A stretch of 64,000 nucleotides of DNA from Streptomyces sp. P9-A4 (GTDB lineage Bacteria > Actinomycetota > Actinomycetes > Streptomycetales > Streptomycetaceae): contig NZ_JAZIFY010000001.1 in the NCBI RefSeq assembly GCF_036634195.1, forward strand, positions 3,420,501-3,484,500. The letters are read 5' to 3'. The notes below the pieces were generated by a model. The model had not been told where the DNA came from. It made no database searches and worked only from the letters and a program-made list of their open reading frames with translations. Position 1 is the first letter of the stretch. Every line of letters starts with the position of its first letter. This document shows positions 40,177-49,363 of the stretch, one piece after another. The position numbers and the translations under genes are program-made.

Positions 40177-41073
40177 ATGACCCAGGCAATCAGCGTCGCC
40201 GGACTGCACAAGTCCTTCGGGCGCACCCACGCGCTCGACGGCCTCGACCTCACCGTCGAGACCGGCGAGGTCCACGGCTTCCTCGGCCCCAACGGCTCCG
40301 GGAAGTCCACCACCATCCGGGTCCTCCTCGGCCTCCTGCGCCCCGACTCCGGCACCACCACGCTGCTCGGGAAGGACCCCTGGCAGGACGCCGTGGAGCT
40401 GCACCGCCGCATCGCGTACGTCCCCGGCGACGTGACCCTCTGGCGCAACCTCTCCGGCGGCGAGGTCATCGACCTCTTCGGCAGGCTCCGGGGCGGCCTC
40501 GACAAGGCCCGGCGCGCCGAACTGACCGAGCGCTTCGAACTCGACCCGACGAAGAAGGGCCGCACCTACTCCAAGGGCAACCGGCAGAAGGTCGCCCTCG
40601 TCGCCGCCTTCGCCTCCGACGCCGACCTGTTCGTCCTCGACGAGCCGACCAGCGGCCTCGACCCGCTGATGGAGGAGGTCTTCCAGAGCTGTGTGGAGGA
40701 GGCCCGCGACCGGGGCCGGACCGTCCTGCTGTCCAGCCACATCCTCAGCGAGGTCGAGAGCCTCTGCGACCGGGTCAGCATCATCCGCAAGGGCCGCACG
40801 GTCGAGTCCGGTTCGCTCGTCGAGCTGCGGCACCTGACCCGCACCAGCGTCACCGCCGAACTCGCCTCCCCGCCCGACGGCCTCGCCCACCTCCCCGGCG
40901 TCCACGACCTCGACGTGCAGGGCCTCCGGGTGAAGCTCCAGGTCGACACCGACAAGCTCGACGCCGTCCTGCGCTCCCTGACCGCCTCGGGCGTCCGCAG
41001 CCTCATGAGCACCCCGCCCACCCTGGAGGAGCTGTTCCTCCGGCACTACGCGGCCGAGGTGACCGCGTCATGA
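40177..41073 (+). CDS. ABC exporter ATP-binding protein
   Basis: A 298-residue nucleotide-binding subunit. Walker A is GPNGSGKST (residues 37-45). The ABC signature region is [15 protein letters not shown], a variant in which KGNRQK replaces the usual LSGGQ, as in the DrrA-like drug-export class. Walker B is [13 protein letters not shown], and the switch His is in [11 protein letters not shown]. The C-terminal 90 residues resemble the extension of DrrA/antibiotic-export ATPases. The next gene overlaps by 4 bp and encodes the permease. Expression is probably controlled by the divergent GbsR/MarR regulator. No Shine-Dalgarno sequence precedes the ATG, consistent with a leaderless transcript. 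Confidence 0.92.
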   Translation: MTQAISVAGLHKSFGRTHALDGLDLTVETGEVHGFLGPNGSGKSTTIRVLLGLLRPDSGTTTLLGKDPWQDAVELHRRIAYVPGDVTLWRNLSGGEVIDLFGRLRGGLDKARRAELTERFELDPTKKGRTYSKGNRQKVALVAAFASDADLFVLDEPTSGLDPLMEEVFQSCVEEARDRGRTVLLSSHILSEVESLCDRVSIIRKGRTVESGSLVELRHLTRTSVTAELASPPDGLAHLPGVHDLDVQGLRVKLQVDTDKLDAVLRSLTASGVRSLMSTPPTLEELFLRHYAAEVTAS

Positions 41074-42641
41074 GCGCCGTCCTCACCGGCACCGGCACCC
41101 TCACCCGGCTCGCCCTGCGCCGCGACCGGCTGATGATCCCGGTCTGGGCGCTCGTCACCGGCGGCATGGTCGCCAGCGGCGTCGGCACGCTCGAAGGGCT
41201 CTACGGCACCGCCGCCCAACGCGCCGACGTCGCCGCCTCCATGACCGCCAACAGCTCGATGCGCGCGCTCTACGGCCCCGTCTTCGACGACTCGATCGGC
41301 GGGCTCGTCGCCTGGCGGTTCGGCACCTTCGCCGCCGTCCTCGCCGCCGTCGCGAGCCTCATCGTGGTCGTCCGGCACACCCGCGAGGAGGAGGAGACCG
41401 GCCGTCAGGAGATGCTGTCCGCCGGTGCGGTCGGCCGCCGGGCCCCGCTCACCGCCGCCCTCCTCGCCGCGCTCGTCGTCAACGCCGCCGTCGCCCTCCT
41501 CGTCACCGCCGGACTCGCCGGACAGGGGGCGGCCGGGGCGCTCGCCCTCGGCCTGGCCATCGGCGGAACCGGCATGGTCTTCGCGACCACGGCCGCGCTC
41601 GCCGCCCAGCTCACCGAGAGCGCCCGGCTCTCCAAGGGCCTCACCGGCGCCGCCCTCGGCCTCGCGTTCGTGCTGCGTGCGGCCGGCGACTCCGGGAGCG
41701 CGGACGGCGGCAGCTTCCTGACCTGGCTCTCCCCGATCGGCTGGGCCGAGAACGTCCGCGCCTTCGCCGGTGAACGCTGGTGGGTGCTCCTGCTGATCGC
41801 CGCCGCCGTCCTGGTCCAGACGGCGGCGGCGTACGCGCTGACCGGCCGCCGGGACGTCGGCGCGAGCTTCCTCGCGACCCGGCCGGGCCCGGCGGAGGGG
41901 CGGCTCGGGACGGCGGGGGCGCTCGCCTGGCGGCTCCAGCGCGGCACCCTCCTCGGCTGGTCGCTGGGCTTCCTGCTCTGCGGGCTCGTCTTCGGCGGGA
42001 TCGTCGTGGGCGCGGCCGACATCGTCGGCGACAACGAACAGGCCCGGGAGATCTTCGAGCGCATGGGCGGCCAGACTGCCCTGACCAGCGCCTTCCTCGC
42101 CACCATGGTGTCCCTGTTCGGGATGGTCGCGGCCCTCTTCGCGGTCGGCTCGGTGCTCCGGGCGCACGGCGAGGAGACCTCGGGACGGGCCGAACCCCTC
42201 CTCGCATGCGCCCTCGGCAGGCTCCGCTGGGCCGCCGGCCATCTGGTGATCGCCTTCGGCGGCTCCGCCCTGATCCTGCTCCTCAGCGGCCTCGGTCTGG
42301 GCCTCGGTTACGGGCACGACCTCGGCGCGGTCCTGGGCGCCTCGCTCGTCCAGCTCCCCGCGGTGTGGACCCTCGCGGCCCTCGCGGTCCTCCTCTGGGG
42401 CGCCGTCCCCAAGGCGGCCACCGCCGCGTGGGGTGTGGCCGGCCTCTGTCTGGCCCTCGGCTGGATCGGCCCGGCCCTCGGCCTGCCGCAGGCGGTCCTG
42501 GACCTCTCCCCCTTCGGCCATCTGCCGAAGCTCCCCGGCCAGGAGATGGCCTGGACCCCGGTGCTGCTCCTGACGGCCCTGGCGGCGGCGCTGACGGCGG
42601 CGGGCCTCACGGGCCTGCGGCGCCGGGACATGGTGGGCTGA
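41070..42641 (+). CDS. ABC exporter permease (two fused six-helix units)
   Basis: A 523-residue integral membrane protein. It has about twelve hydrophobic helices arranged as two similar halves; each half begins with a [17 protein letters not shown] or [19 protein letters not shown] stretch and contains a long hydrophilic loop ([36 protein letters not shown]). This is the duplicated permease form of the ABC-2-like exporter family (multidrug/polyketide export, for example TylC-associated or OleC-type membrane partners). It overlaps the ATPase gene (ATGA), so it is translationally coupled. The substrate is not predictable. Confidence 0.88.
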   Translation: MSAVLTGTGTLTRLALRRDRLMIPVWALVTGGMVASGVGTLEGLYGTAAQRADVAASMTANSSMRALYGPVFDDSIGGLVAWRFGTFAAVLAAVASLIVVVRHTREEEETGRQEMLSAGAVGRRAPLTAALLAALVVNAAVALLVTAGLAGQGAAGALALGLAIGGTGMVFATTAALAAQLTESARLSKGLTGAALGLAFVLRAAGDSGSADGGSFLTWLSPIGWAENVRAFAGERWWVLLLIAAAVLVQTAAAYALTGRRDVGASFLATRPGPAEGRLGTAGALAWRLQRGTLLGWSLGFLLCGLVFGGIVVGAADIVGDNEQAREIFERMGGQTALTSAFLATMVSLFGMVAALFAVGSVLRAHGEETSGRAEPLLACALGRLRWAAGHLVIAFGGSALILLLSGLGLGLGYGHDLGAVLGASLVQLPAVWTLAALAVLLWGAVPKAATAAWGVAGLCLALGWIGPALGLPQAVLDLSPFGHLPKLPGQEMAWTPVLLLTALAAALTAAGLTGLRRRDMVG

Positions 42642-42687
42642 CTCCCCGACCGACGCCCCCCGACCTACTCCCCCGGCCTACTCCCCC

Positions 42688-42719
42688 GGCGGCCGGGCCC
42701 CTGCCAGGGCCCGGCCGCC
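42688..42719. terminator. Bidirectional terminator between ABC permease and P450 genes
   Basis: GGCGGCCGGGCCC and GGGCCCGGCCGCC form a 13-bp perfect stem with a six-base loop, in the gap between the convergent genes, just before the P450 stop codon. Confidence 0.8.
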
Positions 42720-42722
42720 CGC

Positions 42723-43919
42723 TCACACCTCCACCCACAGCCCCTCGAACCCCCGGATCACGTACCCCGGCTTCCGTACCGGCTCCGCCGTGAGCCGGAG
42801 GTCCGGCGCCCGGTGGAGCAACTCGGCGAAGACCGCCGTCAGTTCGAGGCGGGCCAGCGGGGCGCCCAGGCAGTAGTGGATGCCCGCGCCGAAGGTGACG
42901 TGCGGGTTGTCCGCGCGGGTGAGGTCGAGCGTGTCGGCGGTGGGGCCGAAGCGGGCCGGGTCGCGGTTGGCGGAGCCGAAGAGCAGGGCGACCTCGGAGC
43001 CGCGCGGGATCCGGACCCCGCCGATCTCGATGTCGTCGAGGACCCAGCGCTCGAACATCTGGAGCGGGGTGTCGTAGCGCAGAAGTTCTTCCACAGCTGT
43101 GGACAACTTTTCGGGTTCCGGACGGACGCCCTCCCTGAGCAGCGTCCACCAGCCGTTGACCGTGGTGTTCACGGTGGCCTCGTGCCCCGCGTTCAGGAGG
43201 AGGACACAGGTGGAGATCATCTCCTGCTCGGTCAGCCCCTCCACCGCGATCAGGGACGAGATCAGGTCCCTCCCGGGTTCCCGCCGCCGCCGGGCGATCA
43301 GCTCCCGCAGATAGTCCGAGAACTCGACCGAGGCCTCGACCGCCCGCCGGGCCGTCCCCTCCGAAGGGTTCAGCTCGAACATCCCGCAGATCGCCGCCGA
43401 CCAGGGCCGCAGCCGCCCCCGCTCCTCGTCGTCCTCCGGCACGCCCAGCATCTCCGCGATCACCGCGACCGGCAGCGGCTCCGCCACCATCGCCTGGAGG
43501 TCGCCGCCGCCCGCCGCGACCAGACCGCCGACCAGATCGGCGGCCAGCCGCCGTACCGTCGGCGCCAGTTCCTCCACCGTCCTCGGCGTGAACGCCTTCG
43601 ACACCAGCCGCCGGATCCGGCCGTGGTCGGCCCCCTCCAGATCCAGCAGCCCGTGGTCGTTGAGCGTGTGGAAGGGCTCGTGAGCGGCGTCCGGCGCCTC
43701 CCGCCCGAACTGCTCGTGGGTGAAGCGATGGGTGTACGTCCGCCCGAGCCGCCGGTCCCTCAGCAGCGCGGACACGTCCTCGTGGTGCGGGATCAGCCAC
43801 TGGCGGGTGGGCCCGTGCCAGTGGGCGCGGCCGGCCGCCCGCAGCGCGGCGTAGGCGGGGTAGGGATCGGCGACGAACTCCGGGGACCAGGGGTCGTATG
43901 CAGCGTCAACAGCGTCCAT
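42723..43919 (-). CDS. Cytochrome P450 (CYP107-like)
   Basis: A 398-residue soluble P450. The I-helix is LLLNAGHEATVNTTVNGW, with the oxygen-activating Gly-His-Glu-Ala-Thr. The ExxR motif is in AVEELLRYDTP, and the heme-binding loop is FGAGIHYCLGAPLARLE with the cysteine ligand. The F-G region and overall length are those of Streptomyces biosynthetic or xenobiotic P450s. No ferredoxin gene is adjacent. It lies 49 bp downstream of a two-component system on the same strand and may belong to that transcript. An internal TGTGGACAA (43098-43106) is a DnaA-box match. Confidence 0.93.
   Translation of the reverse strand: MDAVDAAYDPWSPEFVADPYPAYAALRAAGRAHWHGPTRQWLIPHHEDVSALLRDRRLGRTYTHRFTHEQFGREAPDAAHEPFHTLNDHGLLDLEGADHGRIRRLVSKAFTPRTVEELAPTVRRLAADLVGGLVAAGGGDLQAMVAEPLPVAVIAEMLGVPEDDEERGRLRPWSAAICGMFELNPSEGTARRAVEASVEFSDYLRELIARRRREPGRDLISSLIAVEGLTEQEMISTCVLLLNAGHEATVNTTVNGWWTLLREGVRPEPEKLSTAVEELLRYDTPLQMFERWVLDDIEIGGVRIPRGSEVALLFGSANRDPARFGPTADTLDLTRADNPHVTFGAGIHYCLGAPLARLELTAVFAELLHRAPDLRLTAEPVRKPGYVIRGFEGLWVEV
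43098..43106 (-). promoter_or_regulatory. DnaA-box match (TTGTCCACA on the minus strand) inside the P450 gene
   Basis: TGTGGACAA on the plus strand is the reverse of TTGTCCACA, the Streptomyces DnaA-box consensus. It overlaps a 14-bp perfect palindrome, TCCACAGCTGTGGA (43090-43103), whose left half is a weaker box in the opposite orientation. It is one of three such sites in the window (with 14905-14913 and a weaker TTTTCCACA at 12208-12216). Confidence 0.35.
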
Positions 43920-43968
43920 GGACGGACGCTACCCCCGCATACCGCCCCGGCCCCCGGGCCGCCGCGCC

Positions 43969-44631
43969 TCAGCCCCCGACGCGCACCAGCCCCGCCTCGT
44001 ACGCGAACACCGCCGCCTGCGTCCGGTCCCGCAGCCCCAGCTTCACCAGGATGCGGCTCACATGCGTCTTGATCGTCGACTCCGCGACGACGAGGTGGTC
44101 CGCGATCTCGGCGTTCGACAGGCCCTGCGCGATGAGCACCAGGACCTCCGTCTCCCGCTCCGTGAGCTCCCCGATCCGCGCCATCGCCGGCGGGCGCGGG
44201 GAGTTCTCCGGCGCCTTCGCGAACTCGGTGATCAGCCGCTTCGTGACGGTCGGCGCGAGCAGCGCCTCCCCCGCCGCGACCACCCGCACCCCGTCCGCGA
44301 GCTGCCGCGCCGACGCGTCCTTCAGCAGGAAGCCGGAGGCCCCGGCGCGCAGCGCCTGGTACACGTACTCGTCCAGGTCGAAGGTGGTCAGGACGAGCAC
44401 CTTCGCGTCCTCGTCGGCGGCGACGATCTCCCGTGTGGCGTCGATGCCGTTCAGCTCGGGCATCCGGATGTCCATCAGGACCACGTCCGGGTGGAGGGCC
44501 GCGACCTGGGAGATCGCCTCCCGGCCGTTGACGGCCTCCCCGACGACCTCGATGTCCGGCATCGCGCCGAGCAGCACCGAGAAGCCCTCCCGGACCATCA
44601 CCTGGTCGTCGACGATCAGTACGCGGATCAC
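43969..44631 (-). CDS. NarL/LuxR-type response regulator
   Basis: A 220-residue regulator. The receiver has the acidic pair in VLIVDDQVMVREGF, the phospho-acceptor Asp54 in VVLMDIRMPELNG and the lysine in ASGFLLKDAS. The C-terminal LuxR helix-turn-helix includes LTERETEVLVLIAQGLSNAE and VAESTIKTHVSRILVKLGLR. Its start overlaps the sensor kinase gene by 4 bp, so the two form one unit. A P450 gene follows 49 bp downstream. The signal and targets are unknown. Confidence 0.95.
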   Translation of the reverse strand: MIRVLIVDDQVMVREGFSVLLGAMPDIEVVGEAVNGREAISQVAALHPDVVLMDIRMPELNGIDATREIVAADEDAKVLVLTTFDLDEYVYQALRAGASGFLLKDASARQLADGVRVVAAGEALLAPTVTKRLITEFAKAPENSPRPPAMARIGELTERETEVLVLIAQGLSNAEIADHLVVAESTIKTHVSRILVKLGLRDRTQAAVFAYEAGLVRVGG

Positions 44632-45941
44632 AGCTCGGCCTCCTCACGGCTCACGGGGACGAAGGCCGCCACCTCGTAGCCACCGTCCTCGGTGGCCCCG
44701 GCCGTCATCTCCCCGCCGAGCATCGTCACACGCTCCCGCATGCCGGTGATGCCGTGCCCCGCGCCCGGCGAGGGCTTGACCAGGCCGCGCGCGGGACCGT
44801 TGGCGATCCGCAGTCCCAGGCCGCCGAGCACATAGCTGACCTCGACCTTCGCCGCCGCGCCCGGCGCGTGCCGCAGCACGTTCGACAGGGCCTCCTGGAC
44901 GATCCGGTACGCCGAGAGCTCCACGCCCTGCGGCAGTTCCCGTACCGCGCCGGTCACCGTCTTCTCGACGACGAGCCCGGCGTCGGCGACGTTCCCGACC
45001 AGCGTGTCCAGGTCGGCCAGGGTCGGCTGCGGGGCGTCGGGGGCCTCGTAGTCCTCGGCGCGTACGACTCCGAGGATGCGGCGCAGCTCGGTCAGCGCGG
45101 CGACGGCGTTCTCCCGGATGGTGAGGAAGGCCTGCTCCAGCTCCGGCGGCGGGTTCTCGACCCGGTACGGGGCGGCCTCCGCCTGGATCGCGACCACCGA
45201 CATGTGGTGGGCGACGACGTCGTGCAGCTCGCGGGCGATGGTGGTCCGCTCCTCGAGGAGGGTCCGCTTGGAGCGTTCCTGCGCGGTGACGGTCTGCTGG
45301 GCGGTGACCTCGCGGTCGGCCTGGCGGCGGACCTGGAAGACGGTCACGGTGAGCAGGACCAGGGCCGAGACGAACAGCATCGGGACGGCGTCGGTGCCGC
45401 CGCCCATGCCGAGGAACATCTCGGCGAAGAGCGCGTAGCCCGCCGTCCCGAGCCACATCCACACGGCGGTACGGGGCCGGGAGCGGGCGGCGACCACGGC
45501 GAGGACCACCAGGTGGGCGGCGAAGGAGTTCGCCGCCCAGGGCCAGCCGGTCCCGAAGCCGGCGATGTACCCGATGAACGGTGTCGTGCCGATCGACGCC
45601 CAGAAGGCGAGGACCGGCCGGACCAGGGTGAGCAGCACGACCCCGGCCGGCGCGAGGGTGGCCACGAGCCCGATCGGGCCGACGACGCCGTTGTAGCGCT
45701 GCGTCCCGATGATGAAGACGATCATCGCCATGAAGGCGACGACCGCGTGCGGCAGCAGCCCCGCGTACACGCGTATCCGCCGCGGCAGGAAGCGGGGCGG
45801 CCTGCTCTCCACGTCCATCCGCGGCAGCGGCCGGTAGGCGAAGGCGTCGTGGAAGAGTTCCTGGTGCAGCCCGCCGAGCGCCGCCTGCACCAGGCGGAAC
45901 TCGGGGCTGCGGCTCGTCTCGGAGGTCTGTGTCTGGGTCAC
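44628..45941 (-). CDS. Sensor histidine kinase (HisKA_3 / NarX type)
   Basis: A 437-residue membrane kinase. An N-terminal cytoplasmic piece of about 55 residues is followed by about five to six helices (about 56-190, such as AVVAFMAMIVFIIGTQRYNG and MLFVSALVLLTVTVFQVRR). The HisKA_3 dimerisation box is TIARELHDVVAHHMSVVAIQ, with His240 as phosphorylation site. The ATPase domain is at the C-terminus (AYRIVQEALSNVLRHAPGAA; GAGHGITGMRERV). No periplasmic sensor domain is visible, so sensing is likely intramembrane, as in LiaS/VraS-like envelope-stress kinases (an inference). Confidence 0.93.
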   Translation of the reverse strand: MTQTQTSETSRSPEFRLVQAALGGLHQELFHDAFAYRPLPRMDVESRPPRFLPRRIRVYAGLLPHAVVAFMAMIVFIIGTQRYNGVVGPIGLVATLAPAGVVLLTLVRPVLAFWASIGTTPFIGYIAGFGTGWPWAANSFAAHLVVLAVVAARSRPRTAVWMWLGTAGYALFAEMFLGMGGGTDAVPMLFVSALVLLTVTVFQVRRQADREVTAQQTVTAQERSKRTLLEERTTIARELHDVVAHHMSVVAIQAEAAPYRVENPPPELEQAFLTIRENAVAALTELRRILGVVRAEDYEAPDAPQPTLADLDTLVGNVADAGLVVEKTVTGAVRELPQGVELSAYRIVQEALSNVLRHAPGAAAKVEVSYVLGGLGLRIANGPARGLVKPSPGAGHGITGMRERVTMLGGEMTAGATEDGGYEVAAFVPVSREEAEL

Positions 45942-46041
45942 ACCGAAACGGTACGGGCGGTGGGGGACCCGGTCGTCCCGCTGGATGCGGATCCTTCCGG
46001 GTCCCCCTTGAGGACTAGCGCGGTCCGGCCGGGGGCGGGGC

Positions 46042-48291
46042 TCAGGAGACGTTGCTGTACCTGAGGCCGTCGTACGTGAAGAGGTCCGTCGTCTGACGGC
46101 CTCGGAAGGGGGCGGTGACGGTGCCCGTCGAGCGGTAGACGTACGCGCCGTACTCGCCGCTCGTCCCGTAGGCGATCAGGTCGGGGCGGCCGTCGTTGTC
46201 GAGGTCGTCGGCGCCGACGAACTGGGAGTAGGCACCCCAGCCGCCGCCGACCTTCACACCGGGGGCGAAGCCGCCGCGGCCGTTGCCCTGGTACAGCCAG
46301 AGGACGCCGGAGGTGTCGCGGGCGACCAGGTCCCCGGCGGCCGTGCCGGCGATGTTCCCGACGGCGGTGATCTGGTTGAAGGCCTGCCAGCCCCCGCCGA
46401 CCCGGACCCGGGGCGCGTACGGCTTCGCGTAGTTGCCGGTCCCCTTGTAGAACCACAGGACGCCGGAGGTGTCCGCGGCCACCGCGTCGGGGCGGTTGTC
46501 GCCGTCGAGGTCCGAACCGCCGGCGACCTTGTTGTAGACCTGCCAGCCGGTGCCCACCTTCACCCGGGGGGCGAACGTGCCGTCGCCCTTGCCCAGGTAG
46601 AGCCACTGCACGCCGGAGCCGTCGACCGCGATCACGTCGCCGGTGGCGGCGCCGCCGACGTTGCCGACGGCCTCGATCGTCTTGTAGATCCCCCAGCCCG
46701 AGCCGATACGGGTGGTCCTGGCGGTCCTGACCTCGCCGTAGAGCGGGGTGCGGTCCCTCAGGTCCTCGCGCCACAGCACGCCGTTGGCGTCCCGGAAGAG
46801 GACGTCGGTGGATCCGTTGTCGTTGAAGTCGTGCGGGTTGTACGTCCGGGCGAGGTTCATCATCCAGCCCTGGTAGGCGGGCTCGCCGCTGCCGTCGAGC
46901 AGCGTCGCCTCGGCCTCCACGGCGTACTTGCCGTTCGGCGCGTCCACGAACCCGCTCTCGTCCGGCGTCGACTCCTCGATGACGCCGTCCCAGGCGAGGG
47001 AGAACGTGGTGCCCTTCGCGGGGGCGTTCACCCGCGTCTTGAACTCCTTGCCCGTGGCGATGTGCGTGAGCGTGACGTCCAGGTAGGCGTCGGCACGCGA
47101 CAGCGTCCAGGCCAGGTTCACCCTGCCGCTGGTCCTGTCGGGGTTCACCGTGTCGGGGACGTGGACCTCCTGGATCACCAACGGGACCACCGGAGGAACG
47201 CCCGTCTCCGCCACCTTGGTGACCGCCAGGGTGCCGTCCTGCGCCGCCGCGACACGGAAGAGCCCGTCGCCCTCCTCGCCCCGGCTGCCCTGCAGCACCG
47301 CGCTGCCGTCGGAGGAGGACGCCGAGGCCGCGGTGGCGACGCCGAGGTCCTGGGACTCGCCGCTGGTGAGGGAGACGGCCCGGGCGGTCGACCAGCGGGC
47401 GCCGTACACCAGCCGGTCGCCCACGAGTTCGCAGAACCACGGGTCGGTGCGGGAGCCCAGGGCGGTCTTCTTCTCCTCGCCCGTCCTCCGGTCCACGGAG
47501 GTGACGTACAGCCCGTCCTCGTCCGAGTGGTCGAGCCAGGCCACGTGCGAGGCGGAGAACATCAGCTGGGTGAAGTCGTACCCGGACTCCACGGAGGAGT
47601 AGGTCTCGGTCACCGTCCCGGCCGCCGTGTCGACCAGGGCCCGGCCGCCGGTCCGCGCGTCCGCGGGTCCCGTCGCGTACCCGACGAGGACGGAGCCGTC
47701 ACGAGCCGTCGAGCCGGTGAACTCGGTGGCGTCCGCGGGCAGGCCCGCGATCCTGCGCGTGGTCGTCGTGGCGCCGTTCCTGGTCACGACGTGCAGTTCC
47801 GCCGTGCCGTCCGCCTTCGTGATCTGCGCCAGGACGCTCGTCGGGCTCAGCACGGCCACGTAGTTGCCGTTCAGCGCGCCGAGGTCGATGTCCACGCCCG
47901 GGGCGGCCGGGTCGGCCATGTTCCGCAGGGTGAGCGACCGCATCAGCACGGTCCAGCTCTCGTCGCCGATGACGGCCAGGTCATTGCCCGCCAGGGCGAA
48001 ACCGCCGCCCTCGGGGCGGTGGAGCCTGGTCGAGGGTCCCCCGTCGTACGGCGTCCAGACCAGGGACATGACCCCGTCGGTGTAGTCGTACGAGAAGAAC
48101 CCGCTGGTGCCCACGCCCGCGAGGTTGTCGCCCTTGGGGAAGACGGGAAGGCCCGAGGCCTGGTCGGCCGCGGCCGAGGTGGCCGCGAACGCGGCCGGCG
48201 CGGTGGCGAGCGTGCCCGCGCCGACGGCCGTGACGGCGAGGACGGCCGTGACGGCGGCGGCGAGGCGGGTGCCGGTGGAGCGGAGCTGCAA
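46042..48291 (-). CDS. Secreted FG-GAP/VCBS-repeat protein
   Basis: A 749-residue exported protein. From the TTG at 48291 it begins with a good signal peptide (QLRSTGTRLAAAVTAVLAVT, cleavage after AFA). The first half is a beta-propeller-like region. The second half holds four FG-GAP-type blades, each with a D-x-D-x-D-G calcium-like loop such as DFNDNGSTDVLF, SDLDGDNRPDAVA and DDLDNDGRPDLIA, separated by (G/R)VGGGW(G/Q)AYN repeats. Such proteins are surface or extracellular binding proteins; no enzymatic motif is visible. The ATG at 48360 is in frame but would hide the signal peptide behind a charged extension, so I prefer the TTG. Confidence 0.82.
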   Translation of the reverse strand: MQLRSTGTRLAAAVTAVLAVTAVGAGTLATAPAAFAATSAAADQASGLPVFPKGDNLAGVGTSGFFSYDYTDGVMSLVWTPYDGGPSTRLHRPEGGGFALAGNDLAVIGDESWTVLMRSLTLRNMADPAAPGVDIDLGALNGNYVAVLSPTSVLAQITKADGTAELHVVTRNGATTTTRRIAGLPADATEFTGSTARDGSVLVGYATGPADARTGGRALVDTAAGTVTETYSSVESGYDFTQLMFSASHVAWLDHSDEDGLYVTSVDRRTGEEKKTALGSRTDPWFCELVGDRLVYGARWSTARAVSLTSGESQDLGVATAASASSSDGSAVLQGSRGEEGDGLFRVAAAQDGTLAVTKVAETGVPPVVPLVIQEVHVPDTVNPDRTSGRVNLAWTLSRADAYLDVTLTHIATGKEFKTRVNAPAKGTTFSLAWDGVIEESTPDESGFVDAPNGKYAVEAEATLLDGSGEPAYQGWMMNLARTYNPHDFNDNGSTDVLFRDANGVLWREDLRDRTPLYGEVRTARTTRIGSGWGIYKTIEAVGNVGGAATGDVIAVDGSGVQWLYLGKGDGTFAPRVKVGTGWQVYNKVAGGSDLDGDNRPDAVAADTSGVLWFYKGTGNYAKPYAPRVRVGGGWQAFNQITAVGNIAGTAAGDLVARDTSGVLWLYQGNGRGGFAPGVKVGGGWGAYSQFVGADDLDNDGRPDLIAYGTSGEYGAYVYRSTGTVTAPFRGRQTTDLFTYDGLRYSNVS

Positions 48292-48390
48292 GGTGAAACC
48301 CCCACGAGGAAGATCGGACACGGAAGTCCTTGCCCGATCAGACCCGCGATCGGCTCGCATGGTTGTACGGGAGTTCCGGGAAGTCCCCGG

Positions 48391-49260
48391 TCACCAGGCC
48401 AGTTGCGCGAGTTCCTCCGCCACCACCGCGCACGCGTCCGCCGCCGGGTCGATCAGCGGGAAGTGGCCGACCCCTTCGAGGAGGGTGAAGCCGACCTCCT
48501 CGCCGGCCTTCGCCGCCGCCTCCGCGTACGCCTCCGCGACCGCGTACGGCACGTCGACGTCCTCGCGGCCCTGCACGACCGTGGTCGCGATCCCCGTCGG
48601 CAGCAGCGCCGACGGGTCGGTGGAGGCCACCCGCTCCCCGTACGCGGCGGGGCCGCCCAGCAGTTCGGTGACCGCGCCGCCGCACACTCCCAGCTCGACC
48701 GCCCGGTCGAAGTGGGCGATCGGGGCGAGCGCGACGACCCCGCGCAGCGCGGGCGCGGCGGGCAGCCGCCACGGGGACCCGGCGGGCAGCACGTGCCGGG
48801 CGGCGGCCCACAGGGCGAGCGTGCCGCCCGCCGAGTGGCCGGTGAGCACGATCTTGCCGATGTCCGCCGACGGCAGGTGCGCGGTGGCCAGTTCCGGTAC
48901 GGCGTCGAGGGCGGCGGCCACGTCGTCGAAGGTCTCCGGCCAGCGCCCGGCGACGGGGGCGGCACCACCCTGCCGGGGGATGTCGCTGCCGCGCCGGTAC
49001 TCGACGCTGGCCACGGCGAAGCCCCGGCGGGCCAGGAAGTCCACGAAGGGGGTCAGGTGCAGGCGGTCGTACGGTGCCCGCCACGCCCCGCCGTGCAGGG
49101 CGACGACGAGCGGCGCCCGGGTGCGGCCGTCGCGCGGGGCGTAGAAGTCGATGACCTGGTCGGGGTGGTCGCCGTACGCGGCGGTGGCGTCCGGGGCGAC
49201 GGCCGGGTGCGAGAAGGCGGACGCCTCTTCGGCGGCGGCGCGCGCGGCGGGGTCCGGCAT
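48391..49260 (-). CDS. Alpha/beta hydrolase, probable kynurenine formamidase
   Basis: This 289-residue esterase-fold enzyme is expected to hydrolyse N-formylkynurenine to kynurenine. The oxyanion motif is VVALHGGAWR, the nucleophile elbow is TGHSAGGTLALWAA, and the acid/His residues lie in VVQGREDVDVPY and EGVGHFPLIDPA. It follows kynureninase (104 bp gap) and tryptophan 2,3-dioxygenase on the same strand. In Streptomyces coelicolor the orthologous trio (from memory SCO3644-SCO3646) carries out tryptophan to anthranilate conversion. The assignment rests on fold plus neighbourhood. Confidence 0.85.
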   Translation of the reverse strand: MPDPAARAAAEEASAFSHPAVAPDATAAYGDHPDQVIDFYAPRDGRTRAPLVVALHGGAWRAPYDRLHLTPFVDFLARRGFAVASVEYRRGSDIPRQGGAAPVAGRWPETFDDVAAALDAVPELATAHLPSADIGKIVLTGHSAGGTLALWAAARHVLPAGSPWRLPAAPALRGVVALAPIAHFDRAVELGVCGGAVTELLGGPAAYGERVASTDPSALLPTGIATTVVQGREDVDVPYAVAEAYAEAAAKAGEEVGFTLLEGVGHFPLIDPAADACAVVAEELAQLAW

Positions 49261-49363
49261 GCTGTTCCAACCTCTCGGGTACGGGGCCGAATTGGCCTGA
49301 CCTGCGGGGACGGTACCAGCACCGGAGCCCCCGCAGATCAGGCGATCATCGGACCTTCATGCC

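Noticed and set aside
39578..42641. Antibiotic biosynthetic gene cluster around the ABC exporter and P450
   Set aside because: There are no core biosynthetic enzymes such as polyketide synthase, NRPS, terpene cyclase or RiPP genes nearby; the P450 and exporter are on opposite strands with a terminator between.
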